This document shows positions 32,703 through 44,266 of a stretch of DNA of 64,000 nucleotides, piece by piece. The notes beneath the pieces were generated by a model. It searched no databases. It was not told where the DNA came from and saw only the letters and a program-made list of their open reading frames with translations. Location: assembly GCF_030035675.1 (NCBI RefSeq), contig NC_084489.1, forward strand, positions 46,967,898-47,031,897. Direction: 5' to 3'. This stretch comes from Rhineura floridana (lineage: Eukaryota > Chordata > Lepidosauria > Squamata > Rhineuridae). Made by a program: the position numbers and the translations under genes. Every line of letters begins with the position of its first letter. Positions within the stretch are counted from its first letter, which is position 1.

Positions 32703-35035
32703 TTCTCCTACAGAAAGTGGAGGAAGCAACTAGAGGATCAGCTATCCTGGACTTGATTCTAACCAATACAGATGATTTAGTGGATGAAGTGGCAGTTACG
32801 GGAACTCTAGGGGAAAGTGACCACACCATACCTGAATTCTTGATTTTAACAGAAGCAAAAGCTGAGAGTAGCCATACGCGCACCTTGGACTTCAGGAAAG
32901 CTGATTTTAATAAACTCAGAACAATTGTAAGTACAGTTCCATGGCAAGCCACCCTAATGAGAAAAGGAGTCCAAGATGGGTGGGAGTTTCTAAAAGAGGA
33001 AATTCTAAAAGCACAATGACAAGCAATTCCAACAAGGAAAAAAAGGGGGTAAACAACAGAAGAAGCCAATGTGGCTTCACAAAAAGCTTAGAGATGGCCT
33101 GAAAACAAAAAAGGACACATACAGGAAGTGGAAAGAAGGCCAAGCCACAAAGGAAGAGTACAGGCAGGTATCACGGTATTGCAGGGATGGTGTCAGGAAG
33201 GCTAAAACTGAGAATGAGCTGATGTTAGCGAGGGATGCTAAAAGCAACAAAAAAGCTTTCTTCAGGTATGTCCGTAGTAAAAGAGAGAAAAGAAACGGTG
33301 GCACAGCTACTCAATGAGGATGGCAAAATGATAACACATGACAAAGAAAAGGCAGAAGTGCTCAATTCCTACTTTGGCTCAGTCTTCTCCCAACAAAGGG
33401 TCGATGACCCTCCCAGGAAACATAAAGTAGAAGGGTCAGGATTGGACCTTGAGATTGATAGACAAATGGTCAAGGAATACCTAATCACTTTGAATGAGTT
33501 CAAATTGGCAGGGCCTGATAAACTGCATCCTAGAATATTGAAGGAAATGGCTGAAGAACTCTCAGAACCGCTGTCTATTATCTTTGTGAAATCATGGAGG
33601 ACTGGAGAAGTGCCGGATGACTGGAGGAGAGCTAATGTCCCTATCTTCAAAAAGTGCAAAAAGGAGGAATTGGGGAACTACAGACCAGTCAGTCTAACAT
33701 CAATCCCTGGAAAAACTCTGGAGCAGATTATAAAGCACTCAATCTATAAGCATCTTGAAAACAATGCAGTGATTACTAGGAGCCAACATGGATTTATGAA
33801 GAACAAATCCTGCCAAACTAATCTCATCTCATTTTTTGACTGGGTAACCTCCCTTGTAGACTGTGGGAATGCTGTGGACATAATATATCTCGACTTCAGC
33901 AAAGCTTTCAACAAAGTGCCCCATGATATTCTGATTAGCAAGCTAGCTAAATGTGGGCTGGATGGAACAACTATCAGGTGGATCCACAGTTGGCTCCAGA
34001 ATCGTACTCAAAGCATGCTTATCAATGGTTCTTTCTCAAACTGGGCGGAAGTAACGAGTGGGGTACCACAGGGCTCAATCCTGGGCCCAGTGCTCTCCAA
34101 CATTTTTATTAACGACTTAGATGAGGAGGTACAAAGCATGCTTATCAAATTTGCAGATGATACAAAGTTGGGGGGCATAGCTAATACCGTGGAAGACAGA
34201 AACAAAATTCAAAGGGACCTTGATAGGCTGGAGCATTGGTCTGAAAACAACAGAATGAAATTCAACAGGGATAAATGCAAAGTTCTACACTTAGGAAAAA
34301 GAAACCCAATGCACAGTTATAAGATGGGGGATACTTGGCTCAGCAGTACGACATGTGAAAAGGATCTTGGAATTGTCATTGATCACAAGCTGAATATGAG
34401 CCAACAGTGTGATGTGGCTGCAAAAATGGCAAATGCTATATTAGGCTGCATTAACAGAAGTATCGTTTCCAAATTGCGTGAAGTACTAGTTCCCCTCTAT
34501 TCAGCACTGGTTAGGCCTCATCTTGAATACTGCATCCAGTTCTGGTCTCCACACTTCAAGAAGGATGCAGACAAACTGGAATGGGTTCAGAGGAGGGCAA
34601 CAAAGATGATCAGGGGACTGCAACAAAGCCCTATGAGGAGAGACTGAAAGAACTGGGCATGTTTAGCCTGGAGAAGAGAAGATTGAGGGGAGATATGATA
34701 GCACTCTTCAAGTACATGAAAGGTTGTCACATAGAGGAGGGCCGGGATCTCTTCTCGATCGTCCCAGAGTGCAGGACACGTAATAACTGGGTCAAGTTGC
34801 AGGAAGCCAGATTTCGACTGGACATCAGGAAAAACTTCCTAACTATTAGAGGCATACAACAATGGAACCAATTACCTAGAGAGGTAGTGGGCTCTCCGAC
34901 ACTGGAGGTATTCAAGAGGCAGCTGGGCAGCCATCTATCGGGAATGCTTTGATTTGGATTCCTGCATTGAGCAGGGGGTTGGACTCAATGGCCTTGTAGG
35001 CCCCTTCCAACTCTACTATTCTATGATTCTATGAT

Positions 35036-35405
35036 CTGTTGGCTATAGGTAAGTTCTTAAACCACAAGTGTTTTTTTTTTTGCCTATTAGTGAATATTTA
35101 AAAAGCTCTTGAAAGATTTATCAGCAATGTAGTGAAAAGTTCTCCTAAAATTGTGTGTGCATTTTTGTCTGATATACACATTTTTGTAAGCAGTTTTTCC
35201 CCAATATAATGCATTTTGATATATATTTTCACTAACATACACATTTCTATATACGTTTGGGGGAATGAAGAAATGCATCACAAAATTCAGAGAACTGCAA
35301 ATTTCAAAGGATGGCTGTGTTTCAGTTCACATACACAGTTTTGGAAAGTGTGAATTAAAATCCTTCGCCTTAAAATCCTAACTGAACCAAATTTCTCCCT
35401 CATGA
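35036..35405 (+). repeat. Repeat a fragment followed by hAT-like MITE family A
   Basis: 35037-35098 ('GGCTATAGGTAAGTTCTTAA', 'TGCCTATTAGTGAATATT') equals part of repeat a at 24660-24720. From about 35100 the sequence matches family A ('TTATCAGCAATGTAGTG', 'CAGAGAACTGCAAATTTCAA', 'ACTGAACCAAATTTCTCCC'), with both ends lost. Confidence 0.65.
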
Positions 35406-36170
35406 TTCCCAGGCTACGTATCCCTGAGCACACGTGACCCGTTACTGCTTGGGTGTTGACTTTTACAATTAAGCTTACCACTAGGAGAGAGGTTGCTTTC
35501 TACAGCAAAATACATTCCATTTCAGGTTTATGATTCTCTTATAAATGTAGGGGAAAATTCAAGTCTGTATATTAAGTTGATTTTTCTCTTTGCAGTGCTG
35601 ACATCTGTCCATTTCAAATTATGTTATTTCGCTTACCTATTTGAGTAATAAAGGTGGTTTCTTATCCAATTGCAACATGTCTCAGCTTAATAAAGAAATC
35701 ATGTTTTTATTCAGTGTTTCTGTTGATATCTTAAGTATCACATGCATTGCTATGTAGTGACAAAACCAAATGCACTTTGGCGGCGATTCAATATAAAAAA
35801 AAGAGGTGTCGATTTTATTACCACTCTGGCAATACACTTGAAAGTGTGCTAATGACTATTAATGCTCAGCCAAAGGAATTCTTGAAGTCAGACATAAATA
35901 CATTTTTTACCCCTCTGAACTTCAACATTAGAAACAGATTCTGATATATTTCTAATAAGTATCAAGGGGGATTTTTTTTTGCTTCATAAACAAACACAAA
36001 TCCTAATTAATTGAGCTTTCATTTGAGTAATTAAATACAGCTGAAAATTACTCTCAGTGGACGAACAAAGCTTAGTATTTGTTTCAGAAAGTGTCGTTCT
36101 GCGTTCAAGCCACAACCAATGCTGAATTAAGAATAAAGCCATTGCAACTGAATCATTTGGATGGCTTCTC
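35405..36170. other. No recognised feature
   Basis: AT-rich; no terminal repeats, tails or conserved frames. Confidence 0.45.
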
Positions 36171-36172
36171 AG

Positions 36173-36280
36173 CCATAAGAACACAGGAAGCTGCCTTATA
36201 CCAAGTCAGACCATTGGTCCATCTAGCTCAGTATTGTCTACACTGACTGGCAGTGGCTATCCAGGATTTCAGACTGGGAA
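36173..36280 (-). mobile_element. tRNA-Ala-like SINE, truncated
   Basis: 'GGAAGCTGCCTTATACCAAG', 'CCATTGGTCCATCTAGCTCA' and 'CACTGACTGGCAGTGGCT' are the 3' half of the SINE seen at 16966-17152. The tRNA head is missing; the copy runs into the (AAT)n tract. Confidence 0.8.
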
Positions 36281-36295
36281 TAATAATAATAATAA

Positions 36296-36394
<99 letters not shown>

Positions 36395-36395
36395 G
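36280..36395 (+). repeat. (AAT)n microsatellite
   Basis: About 115 bp of AAT units with two AAAAT interruptions. It lies at the junction of a SINE and an L2 fragment and creates an artefactual poly-leucine frame on the minus strand. Confidence 0.97.
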
Positions 36396-36960
36396 GAGAG
36401 TGCAACCCAGCTGGTTCTTCTTGACCTGTCTGCTGCTTTTCATACCCTTGACCATGGTATCCTTCCGGAGCAGCTCAGGGAGATAGGGGTTGGGAGCATT
36501 GTACTTCAGTGGTTCTGCTCCTACCTCCAGGGACATTTACAGACAGTAGTTATGGGAGGCTTCTGTTCAAGACCATGGGAAACTTCCTGTGATGTCCTGC
36601 AAGGTTCCATCTTGTCTCTCATGCTATTTAACATGAAGCCGCTGGGAGCAGTCATCAGGAGTTTTGGAGTGAGGTGTCACCAAGATGTGGATGGCATTCA
36701 TCTCTACCTCTCTGTGCCATCTGAATCAGGAGAGGCAGTTGAGGTGTTAGACTAGTGTCTGGAAGCACTGATGGGCTGGATGTGGGCCAACAAATTGAAG
36801 TTGAATCCTGAAAAGGCAGAAACGTTATTTGTTCCATGTTCTTGAGTATAGGAGATGGAAAATGGTCTGTTCTGGATGGGGTTGCACTCCCTTGAAGGAG
36901 CTAGATCCAGCATTGTCACAGGAGCTCAGGTGGCCTCTCGGTGGCTAGGAGCACTGATTT
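36396..36960 (+). mobile_element. L2 LINE internal fragment (RT core)
   Basis: Encodes 'TQLVLLDLSAAFHTLDHGIL', 'QWFCSYLQGHLQT', 'LPMKPLGAVIRSFGVRCHQ', 'GWMWANKLKLNPEKAE'-type blocks matching 50900-51460 of the intact L2, with several stops and a D-to-V type change in the catalytic box ('QDVDGIHLY' against 'YADDTQLY'). Both ends are truncated. Confidence 0.8.
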
Positions 36961-37283
36961 CCAGGTCCAGCTGGTTCAAAATGGTTATGCACCAAGATTT
37001 CCTGAATAAACCACTCACTTCTATTCTTGTAGTTTAGTGCAAAGATAGGGTGCCATTGTCTGAGACTGACTGGTAGTGAGATATTGGTATTTCTCCTATC
37101 TTGAACACACTCTTCCTTTCTGATTCAGGCATAGCCAAAACTCCTACAGCTGATCTATTACCAAAGATCAAAACTGAGTGGCATCCCTAGGGACACCATA
37201 GGAGATACTCCTATTGGCAACCTCTGCTTTAATCAGTGACCTGCTGTTCTATCATGCCTTCATTAAAGTTTTAGCACTGCTGT
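36960..37283. other. No recognised feature
   Basis: Short unassigned interval between L2 and a MITE. Confidence 0.4.
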
Positions 37284-37733
37284 CTCTTAATTGGGGATAT
37301 AAGGATCTGTCAATTTCGGTTCTCTCAGTTTCTAATTTTTCAACCTTAAATTCAGTTCTCCACATTTCTGCAGCAATTTGAATTCTCCAGAATTTTAATG
37401 CAAATTTCTCCTAATAAACACATTTTTGTAGACATTTTTAATTAATGTAACATTTTTGCAAGCAATTTATCATCATATAACACATTTTTGTATGCTATTT
37501 TCACTCACATATTCATTTTTATGCACACTTTCCCCTAACGTGCACTTTTGTAAACATTGCTTGGTTGGCGAACTGCATTGCAAAATTCAAATAAGTGCAA
37601 ATTTTGAAGAAAGGGTGTGCTTCTGTTGGTTCCTAACACTTCTGTTCTCATATTGTTTTGGAAAGTGTGAATTTGATAGATTTGGCTTGAGATGCAAACT
37701 GAATTGAATTTTTCACACATCCCTACTCTTAAT
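37284..37733 (+). mobile_element. hAT-like MITE, family A, complete, exact 8 bp TSD
   Basis: The element spans 37292-37725, starts TGGGGATAT and ends CATCCCTA, flanked by CTCTTAAT at 37284-37291 and 37726-37733. It is the least disturbed copy in the window and sets the family length at about 434 bp. Confidence 0.88.
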
Positions 37734-37734
37734 G

Positions 37735-38343
37735 TTTTAACTCTTGCTGTTATTGTTTTGTTAACATTATATTTTCTCTTATAAGCCACTTGGTAGCTAT
37801 TATGATTGAAAAGAAGGAGATACACATTAAATATTACATAGATGAATACTAAAATAACATTAGGATTTCTTCCCCCCACATTCTGAATAACAACATGTTT
37901 TCCATTTTTCTCCCTTGAAGAAGTTTTTTTTTTTAAATTCCCTACAGGACATGAATCAACAAGGAAATAATTGAGAAAATGGAAGCTTCTGTTTTGAAAA
38001 GCGCAACTGCAGCAAGACAACAGAAAACAGATGCCAGTTATTTGCCAATGGCTGTTGTAGAACAGAGTATTTTATGACATTTACTTTGCCTTAGCAGAAC
38101 TGAAGTTCATGTCAGAGAAACAGTCCATTAAAAATTAGCCACCAGCACCTTCTGAAGTGGACAGATCCAGAAGAGTTGTGAGATACGCTGAGGGCTTCTT
38201 TTAAATGATTAGGGGACATTCTGAGTAGATAGCAAGTTCAAAGCACGGATATCAACTCACAGAGAATTGGTGGGCTGGAGTTATTAGAGAGAGCTTCGGC
38301 TATGGGGCGGTATAGAAATTTAATAAATAAATAAATAAATAAA
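37735..38343. other. Unassigned sequence ending in a LINE tail
   Basis: Nothing recognised to about 38285. 38286-38343 is an L2-type terminus: 'AGCTTCGGCTATGGGGCGGT' then 'ATAGAAATTT' and (AATA)n. Confidence 0.5.
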
Positions 38344-38511
38344 AGATGGTGTTGACATCTGGAAGAACCTATATCACAACACAGACTTTTCCAGCTCATA
38401 ATGTTCAGATGTATAGAGGCAAGCAACATTTCCTCCCAGAAATTCTTCTCTGGCACAGGACATTAAACAAGATTCTTCAGTTGTTTGGCTGCATGCACAC
38501 AACATTTTATT

Positions 38512-38957
38512 GCCACCACACCAAAGAAGACTCATGACACAAGAGTGGAATAATGTTATATTTATTAAATATAACATACTAAATCAAATGCAATTCAGCC
38601 AATTATGCAAATCTAAATTACTTTGGGCAGGTGAGGCTAAACCTAACTGAGAGGGAATACTCCCTCGACTTATAAGGCAAATAATTCTCCTCAGACTGTA
38701 ACTCCAGAGTCAAGGGCGTGGGTGAAATCCTCCCTCCTTGCTATTGGAGTCAGTTGTGTGGTTCCAACCTCCACACCATGGCCCCGCCGTACAGGCATTC
38801 ACCATGATGCGCAAGCCGGTCCCACGAGGACACTTCCCAGATCCCCACCTGACATGAAGCCCTGATGGTTCCCTAGGGAGTGCCCTTTTCCATAATGCCT
38901 TAACCGCCTCAATTTAACCCCAATATACCTCACCTGCCCAAATTCCATGCCAGCCAA
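38512..38957 (-). repeat. Ngaro split repeat B2
   Basis: About 446 bp, matching B1 (39306-39753) at roughly 97% in the same orientation. It forms the 3' outer end of the element. Its edge reads ATTGCC, overlapping by a few bases the ATT with which repeat A ends, as expected if insertion used a short homology. Confidence 0.88.
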
Positions 38958-39124
38958 AGTGGAAACACCACACCCAACCCAACAGGCCAATTAAATTAAA
39001 CCCAAGCAGTATGGAGTAGACAAAACCAAAGGGATACTGAAATCAGGATCCCCCCAAAAAAATTCCTACTCAGCCCCCTTATGGTGACCAGCAAAGCCCA
39101 TACTGTCAAGGGAGGGAGGGTGGG

Positions 39125-39305
39125 TGCCGCAAGGCAAAAAAGGCAAACGCAGAGGGGAAGGAGCAGCCTTATATCCACTGCTCAAACCTCTACCTGATTG
39201 GTGAAGCAATCTCACGTGGCACCATTTCAGAAATTCGAGAATGTTCCCGAGCCTCCTTATAATTAGGGTGGCGGCAAACTCACCCCTAAACAGGAATGCC
39301 ATTGC
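39125..39305 (-). repeat. Ngaro split repeat A2
   Basis: About 180 bp, nearly identical to A1 at 47369-47547 and in the same orientation. It directly abuts B1. A 167 bp segment without a second copy separates it from B2. Confidence 0.9.
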
Positions 39306-39753
39306 CCCCACACCAATGAAGACTCGTGACACAAGAGTGGAATAATGTTATATTTATTAAATATAACATACTAAATCAAATGCAATTCAGCCAATTATGC
39401 AAATCTAAATTACTTCGGGCAGGTGAGGCTAAACCTAACTGAGAGGGAATACTCCCTCAACTTATAAGGCAAATAATTCTCCTCGGACTGTAACTCCAGA
39501 GTCAAGGGCATGGGTGAAATCCTCCCTCCTTGCTATTGGAATCAGTTGTGTGGTTCCAACCTCCACACCATGGCCCCGCCGTACAGGCGTTCACCATGAT
39601 GCGCAAGCCGGTCCCACGAGGACACTTCCCAGATCCCCACCAGACATGAAGCCCTGATGGTTCCCTAGGGAGTGCCCTTTTCCATAATGCCTTAACCGCC
39701 TCAATTTAACCCCAATATACCTCACCTGCCCGAATTCCATGCCACAGGAGGAG
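39306..39753 (-). repeat. Ngaro split repeat B1
   Basis: Internal copy of B, immediately downstream of the hydrolase region. B1-A2 adjacency with A1 and B2 outermost gives the A1-ORFs-B1-A2-B2 arrangement of split-direct-repeat YR elements. Confidence 0.9.
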
Positions 39754-42700
39754 ATCAGCTAAAGCTTGGTCCCCTCAACCCACTGAGGAAAACAAACCCC
39801 CAAGGCCCCTCCTAAGATCCTCCGAAAACAAATCACACCCCTGCTCCGAAAGATGAACCCCATCATCTCGAAACAAGAGTGGGGCATGGAACCTGATCCT
39901 ATCATGAGGAATGAAAGCCCCTCCAAGGGATAAGACCAAATTCCTAACTTTCCTATTGACCCATTTCCGTGATCTGTCTATCCTATTGGGGTGAAACGGA
40001 CCCCTCCACACCCATCTCACAAGCATGTCAGACCACACAAGTATGAGAACAGGGTAAGAACGAATCAGCCACGTGAGATCACAAGTGACCTTGAGCAGCA
40101 AGTCCATACCAGGCTGCTGCACCAAGTCATTCTCCCCTAAATGAATCAACAAGACCTGAGGCCTGCCAGCCAAAGACATAAGTCAGCATACCAATGGCAA
40201 GAGCGCATCCCACAACATGCCCTGCCGAGCCTCCCATCTAACTGTAGCCCAGGCAGAAAGCTGCAGCTGTGTCCCAGGAACAGTCGAAGAGGACCTCCGG
40301 TGAGCCCAAAACAAGATTGAATGGCCACACAAAGCGATCCTCACGGGGACTGGAAGGCTTTGCACACCTAAAGAAAACAAAAGTAAAAGCATTTAGAGTT
40401 AATATCTGACATAAGACTTGAAAGCCGAAGAACGCCACCTGCCAATTGCCTGGATATCGCTTACGCTCATGCCCACGAGGGCTGCAGCCGTGGCCGCTCC
40501 AATCCGAAAAGAATGCAGCCCATAGACTCCAGCATCGCGACCACTGGCCAACAAGGCCCGCCGAACAACGGCCCAAAATTGAAACTGAGTCAGGGCAGAA
40601 CCATCCGCATGTATGAAAAGGTAATGCTAGCCTAATGGCCGGAGAGACAGAAATTGCCGCATGGCGTACACAGGGCATAGTTTGGGTGCCTGGCAACTGC
40701 GTAAAGACACAGTAGTGCCACAGCCCCTCTGATCAGTCTTAGAGACTCGAAGGGAAAACCTGACCGTATCAGCACCTAACGTGCAATCGGCAGAGCATAA
40801 GGCCCGATAGGATACATCACGCTTAAAGGGGACGAATACTTCACTCGGGCGGAAAGCACCGTAGAACATCGTCAGAGTTACTGCGGCGATCATACTGGGA
40901 TGAGCACAGAGAATGAAATAATGCCAGGATCTGGAGGAGGACATCAGGCATGATTGGCCTCCTCCGGTCAGCGGGCCTGGGAGCGGAATGCGACCAACCC
41001 TCAAGGACCTTTCTGACCCTAAAGTCTACAGAATGATCCGGCAGTCCCCATGACTTGGAAATAAAGGCCAGCACCGAGAGGTATCCGGCAATAGTGGAGA
41101 TGGAATTGTCCTGCCCTTTTAAATATAACATAAACTGCAACAAATGAGATGCAGGAATTGGCCACGCCGGAGGCAAAGCAGTACTGTTTCAGAAAGCCTC
41201 GAACTTCGCAAAAGAATGCTGATATGCCTTTTGAGTACTGGGAGCAAGGGTAGAAGCAATAGCAGCCCCGACTTCTAATTGCCAAGGCTCCACAGGAAAA
41301 GTGGGACCGGGACCGGATCCGGAGCAGCTCCAGGTGCAAGCTCCCAAAAGCGCACCATCTGTAAGTGGGAAAGAGCATCAGCAATGCAGTTCTGTAAACC
41401 TGGAACATGCCTAGCAATGAAAAGGATATTAAAACCCAAGCATTGCAAAATGAAGGCATGCACCAGGCGCATAACACGAGGAGATTTAGAAGTCTGAGCA
41501 TTAACAACGCACACTGTGGACAAATTGTCACACCAAAAACGGACGGTGCGGTTCCGGAATGCCAACAGCCAGATATAAACTGCCACAACAATTGGGAAAA
41601 ATTCTAAAAATGTCATATCAGAAATAATTCCAGAGGCCTGCCACGTGGGAGGCCATCTCTCAGCACACCATTGCGATCTAAAAATTACACCGAAGCTGAA
41701 GCCCCCAGCCGCATCAGAATGTACCTGTAATTCGGCTTCTAAAAGTAACTCTTCGCGCCAAAAGGAGAGGCCATTAAAACCCTCCAAAAATTCAAGCCAC
41801 ATGTACAAATCTGCTCTCATCCCTGCAGTGACCCTAATCAAATGGAAACGAGAGCGAACTTCCTTCATGGTGTCACAAAGACGCCTGAGGAACGCACGAC
41901 CAGGGGAAATGACTTTAGAGGCAAAAACTAAATGGCCTACAAATTCCTGCAACTATGCCAATGTGATCTTCCTTAATACTAATGCCGCGCGAAGACGTTG
42001 CCGCAGGGTAAGCAACTTCTCCTGGGGCAAACTGGAAGACTGAGCCATAGTATCTAAATGAATCCCTAAAAAATTAAGGGAAGTAGAAGGGCCTTCAGAC
42101 TTTTCTGGAGCTAAAGGGACACCCAATTCAGTAGTTAAAGCTGCAAAAGACCGCATCAAATGGAGGCAATGGGAAGACCCTGCCGGCCCTACAAATAAAA
42201 AACCATCAAGATAATGAGCTGAAAAGAGACTTCCCAGGAGGATCCCTACGCCTGTGCAGCCTCTGAGACGAGCTCCGTCTTGGATGAAACTTATCTAGTT
42301 TAAATTCAGTCAGAAGGCTCTTTTCTGACTGGGAATAATTTCTTCCGGTTAAGGAAGAAACGTGAGATTTCCCACACAGCTTTGTTTTGATTGTTGGAGT
42401 CTGGAATTCGTCAGAATTGTCTGTCTTCCAGCAGCTCAGACAGAGCGAGGATTTTTATGCTAGCTCAGCTGGATAAGTGACCCGTTTTTTTTATACGGAT
42501 TAACAGGCAAACATCCTCCTGTCTACATTCATCATTTTCTTATCTATACAGCTAAAGAGATTTGTCAAAGTAACAGCAATTGAGATAACCTAGGTGAGGT
42601 AAGACTTTCCTTTTTTTATTCACGGAACTAAGGGGGAAGAAAATATAAATAGCTTATCTTTTTTTTTATTGCAAAAAGCTGACATGGAAAATAGCATTTT

Positions 42701-43008
42701 AAAGATTACAACGGACGAGAGATTTCTGATTGGAAGAGATAAGAAATCTTTTTGATTTATGGTTGGGACTATTTTTCCTGATCTACTTTTTTTTTGACGA
42801 ATCTGCTCATTCTCTCTGCTACTAGCTATTTCGACGCTGTGAACTAAAGCCGTTCTTACACTTCCGGGCAGATAAGAGATAAGGGCTGTCTAGCGTGTGA
42901 CGTTAGTTGGTTGGAAAGATTAACTCCTTTGTAACTGGTTAAAGAAATAAGCTGCTCTTTGTTTGGGACATTGAAAATTGAAGGAGTTTTGTTCCTTTGG
43001 CTTTAAGA

Positions 43009-43692
43009 ATGACAATTAAGAAGATCATGGATGTACAAGAAGGGACTTTATCTCTAGACATGTTTCAGAAAATAATGAATGGGATTAACTCAATAAAACA
43101 AGAACTGAGAAATAATAGACAAGCGTGGAGAATTGAATTTCACGAAATGAGACAGGAGCTGAAAGAAACTCAGGATTCTATGAGAAAGGAGAATAAAGAT
43201 AGATCTGGAAAACAAAAAAAGGATGAAAGAGAAATTAAAGGCAAGGTTCAAACTATGGAGATTGGCTTAATTATGGACATGAAAAAAGATTTGGATTTCC
43301 TGGCTGTGATGGATCCTGGAGACAAATATTACAGTTTGGAATTCAGCGCTGTCACTGAAGGAATTGAAGAGATTGGAGATAAAGATATTATCGGTTCAAA
43401 AAAATTCCTGGACTGGAAGGATTTGATGGAACTTGAAATGGAGAAAGTTAACAGAATTAATCCCTGTTTTGTGTCAATGGAAAAACCTTCAAGAGATGTA
43501 CTAGTGTATCATGTGGAAAAGAGGAACAGAGATGCGGCTTTGCAACAATACTTCAGTGATATGTTTGGATTTGATGGCAAGAAAATATCTGTGATGGAGG
43601 AAATTCCTATCAGACTTTTATTATATGACTATGACAGCAAGATTTTTGGGTGCGTAAAGATGGAAGAGGGAAGATGGACCCAATATGGATAA
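43009..43692 (+). CDS. L1 ORF1p-like protein, C-terminus altered
   Basis: The first ATG gives 227 aa. Residues ~15-85 are rich in K, E, Q and R with heptad-like spacing ('EFHEMRQELKETQDSMRKEN'), fitting the ORF1p coiled coil. Residues ~150-205 match the RRM-like core: 'MEKVNRINPCFVSMEKPSRD' and 'VYHVEKRNRD', then 'ISVMEEIPIRLLL' (compare 'R.N......PRDV.V.FV.KR.RD....ILKE.PR..L' of reptile L1 ORF1p). The usual ~60-80 residue C-terminal domain is replaced by a short tail ending 'EEGRWTQYG'. The frame is fully open. Whether the product is functional is unknown; L1 ORF1p binds RNA as a trimer in cytoplasmic RNPs. Confidence 0.7.
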   Translation: MTIKKIMDVQEGTLSLDMFQKIMNGINSIKQELRNNRQAWRIEFHEMRQELKETQDSMRKENKDRSGKQKKDEREIKGKVQTMEIGLIMDMKKDLDFLAVMDPGDKYYSLEFSAVTEGIEEIGDKDIIGSKKFLDWKDLMELEMEKVNRINPCFVSMEKPSRDVLVYHVEKRNRDAALQQYFSDMFGFDGKKISVMEEIPIRLLLYDYDSKIFGCVKMEEGRWTQYG

Positions 43693-43701
43693 TGACAGAA
43701 G

Positions 43702-44195
43702 AGCGATTTAAAATTACTGGACTTAGTAGATTTGATGAGTTGGATTAATTGATATGTTTATTTAGTAAAAAAATTGATTGATATATATCTCAAGGATTGG
43801 AAACTTCTCTTTGACTTTTTGTGGAAGATTAAAATGATAGGATGTTAATGAGATTTGAAACCAACTAAGATAACCGCTGGAGGAAGGTGATTTTATAATC
43901 TATTAAGAGATAGGTTTGTTATATATTATAGATTTATAGCTGAATTATAGCGATTTGAAATTACTGGACTTAGTAGATTTGATGAGTTGGATTAATTGGC
44001 ATGTTTATTTAGAAAAAAAAATTGATTGACATATATCTCAAGGATTGGAAACATCTCTTTGACTTTTTGTGGAAGATTAAAATGATATGATGTTAATGAG
44101 ATTTGAAACCAACTAAGATAACCGCTGGAGGAAGGTGATTTTATAATCTATTAAGAGATAGGTTTGTTATATATTATAGATTTATAGCTGAACTA
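43702..44195 (+). repeat. 247 bp tandem duplication in 3' UTR
   Basis: Unit 1 starts at 43702 (AGCGATTTAAAATTACTGG) and unit 2 at 43949 (AGCGATTTGAAATTACTGG). They stay about 97% identical through 'GGTTTGTTATATATTATAG'. The array is inside the ORF1-only element and ends just before an (AT)n run at 44226-44265. Confidence 0.9.
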
Positions 44196-44220
44196 TGACA
44201 AATCGGAAGTCAATTTTCTT

Positions 44221-44225
<5 letters not shown>

Positions 44226-44265
<40 letters not shown>
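44226..44265 (+). repeat. (AT)n microsatellite
   Basis: Pure TA run in the 3' UTR of the ORF1-only element. Confidence 0.95.

Positions 44266-44266
<1 letters not shown>

Larger units (their letters stand above)
32130..34952 (+). pseudogene. CR1 ORF2 (endonuclease and reverse transcriptase)
   Basis: The endonuclease begins 'LRCLYTNVQSMGNKQDELE' and 'YDLIGITETWW', continues in other frames with 'GGVMLYVK', and after the U4 insertion has 'ILDLILTNTDDLV' and 'GESDHT'. The RT is open for 470 codons (33235-34647): 'NYRPVSLTSIPGKTLEQII', 'QHGFMKNKSCQTNL', 'IIYLDFSKAFNKVPH', 'GVPQGSILGPVL', 'KFADDTKLGG' (catalytic ADD), 'LHLGKRNP'. A frameshift near 34620 leads to the C-terminus ending 'LGSHLSGML' at 34952. 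Frameshifts also lie at about 33010-33300. Confidence 0.88.
30670..35035 (+). mobile_element. CR1 LINE, near full length, decayed
   Basis: About 4.3 kb with a 5' UTR-like start, ORF1 (from 30983), ORF2 with endonuclease and RT (32130-34952) and the CR1 3' end 'GGCCTTGTAGGCCCCTTCC' plus the octamer tail 'CTATGATTCTATGAT'. Several frameshifts and stops in both ORFs. A U4/LINE chimeric insertion interrupts the endonuclease region. Full-length CR1s are rare because most are 5' truncated. Confidence 0.9.

Noticed and set aside
36228-36536. Frame with a long leucine and tyrosine run on the minus strand
   Set aside because: Direct translation of the (AAT)n microsatellite.
41645-42043. Plus-strand frame opposite the Ngaro RNase H region
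   Set aside because: Shadow of the minus-strand coding region.
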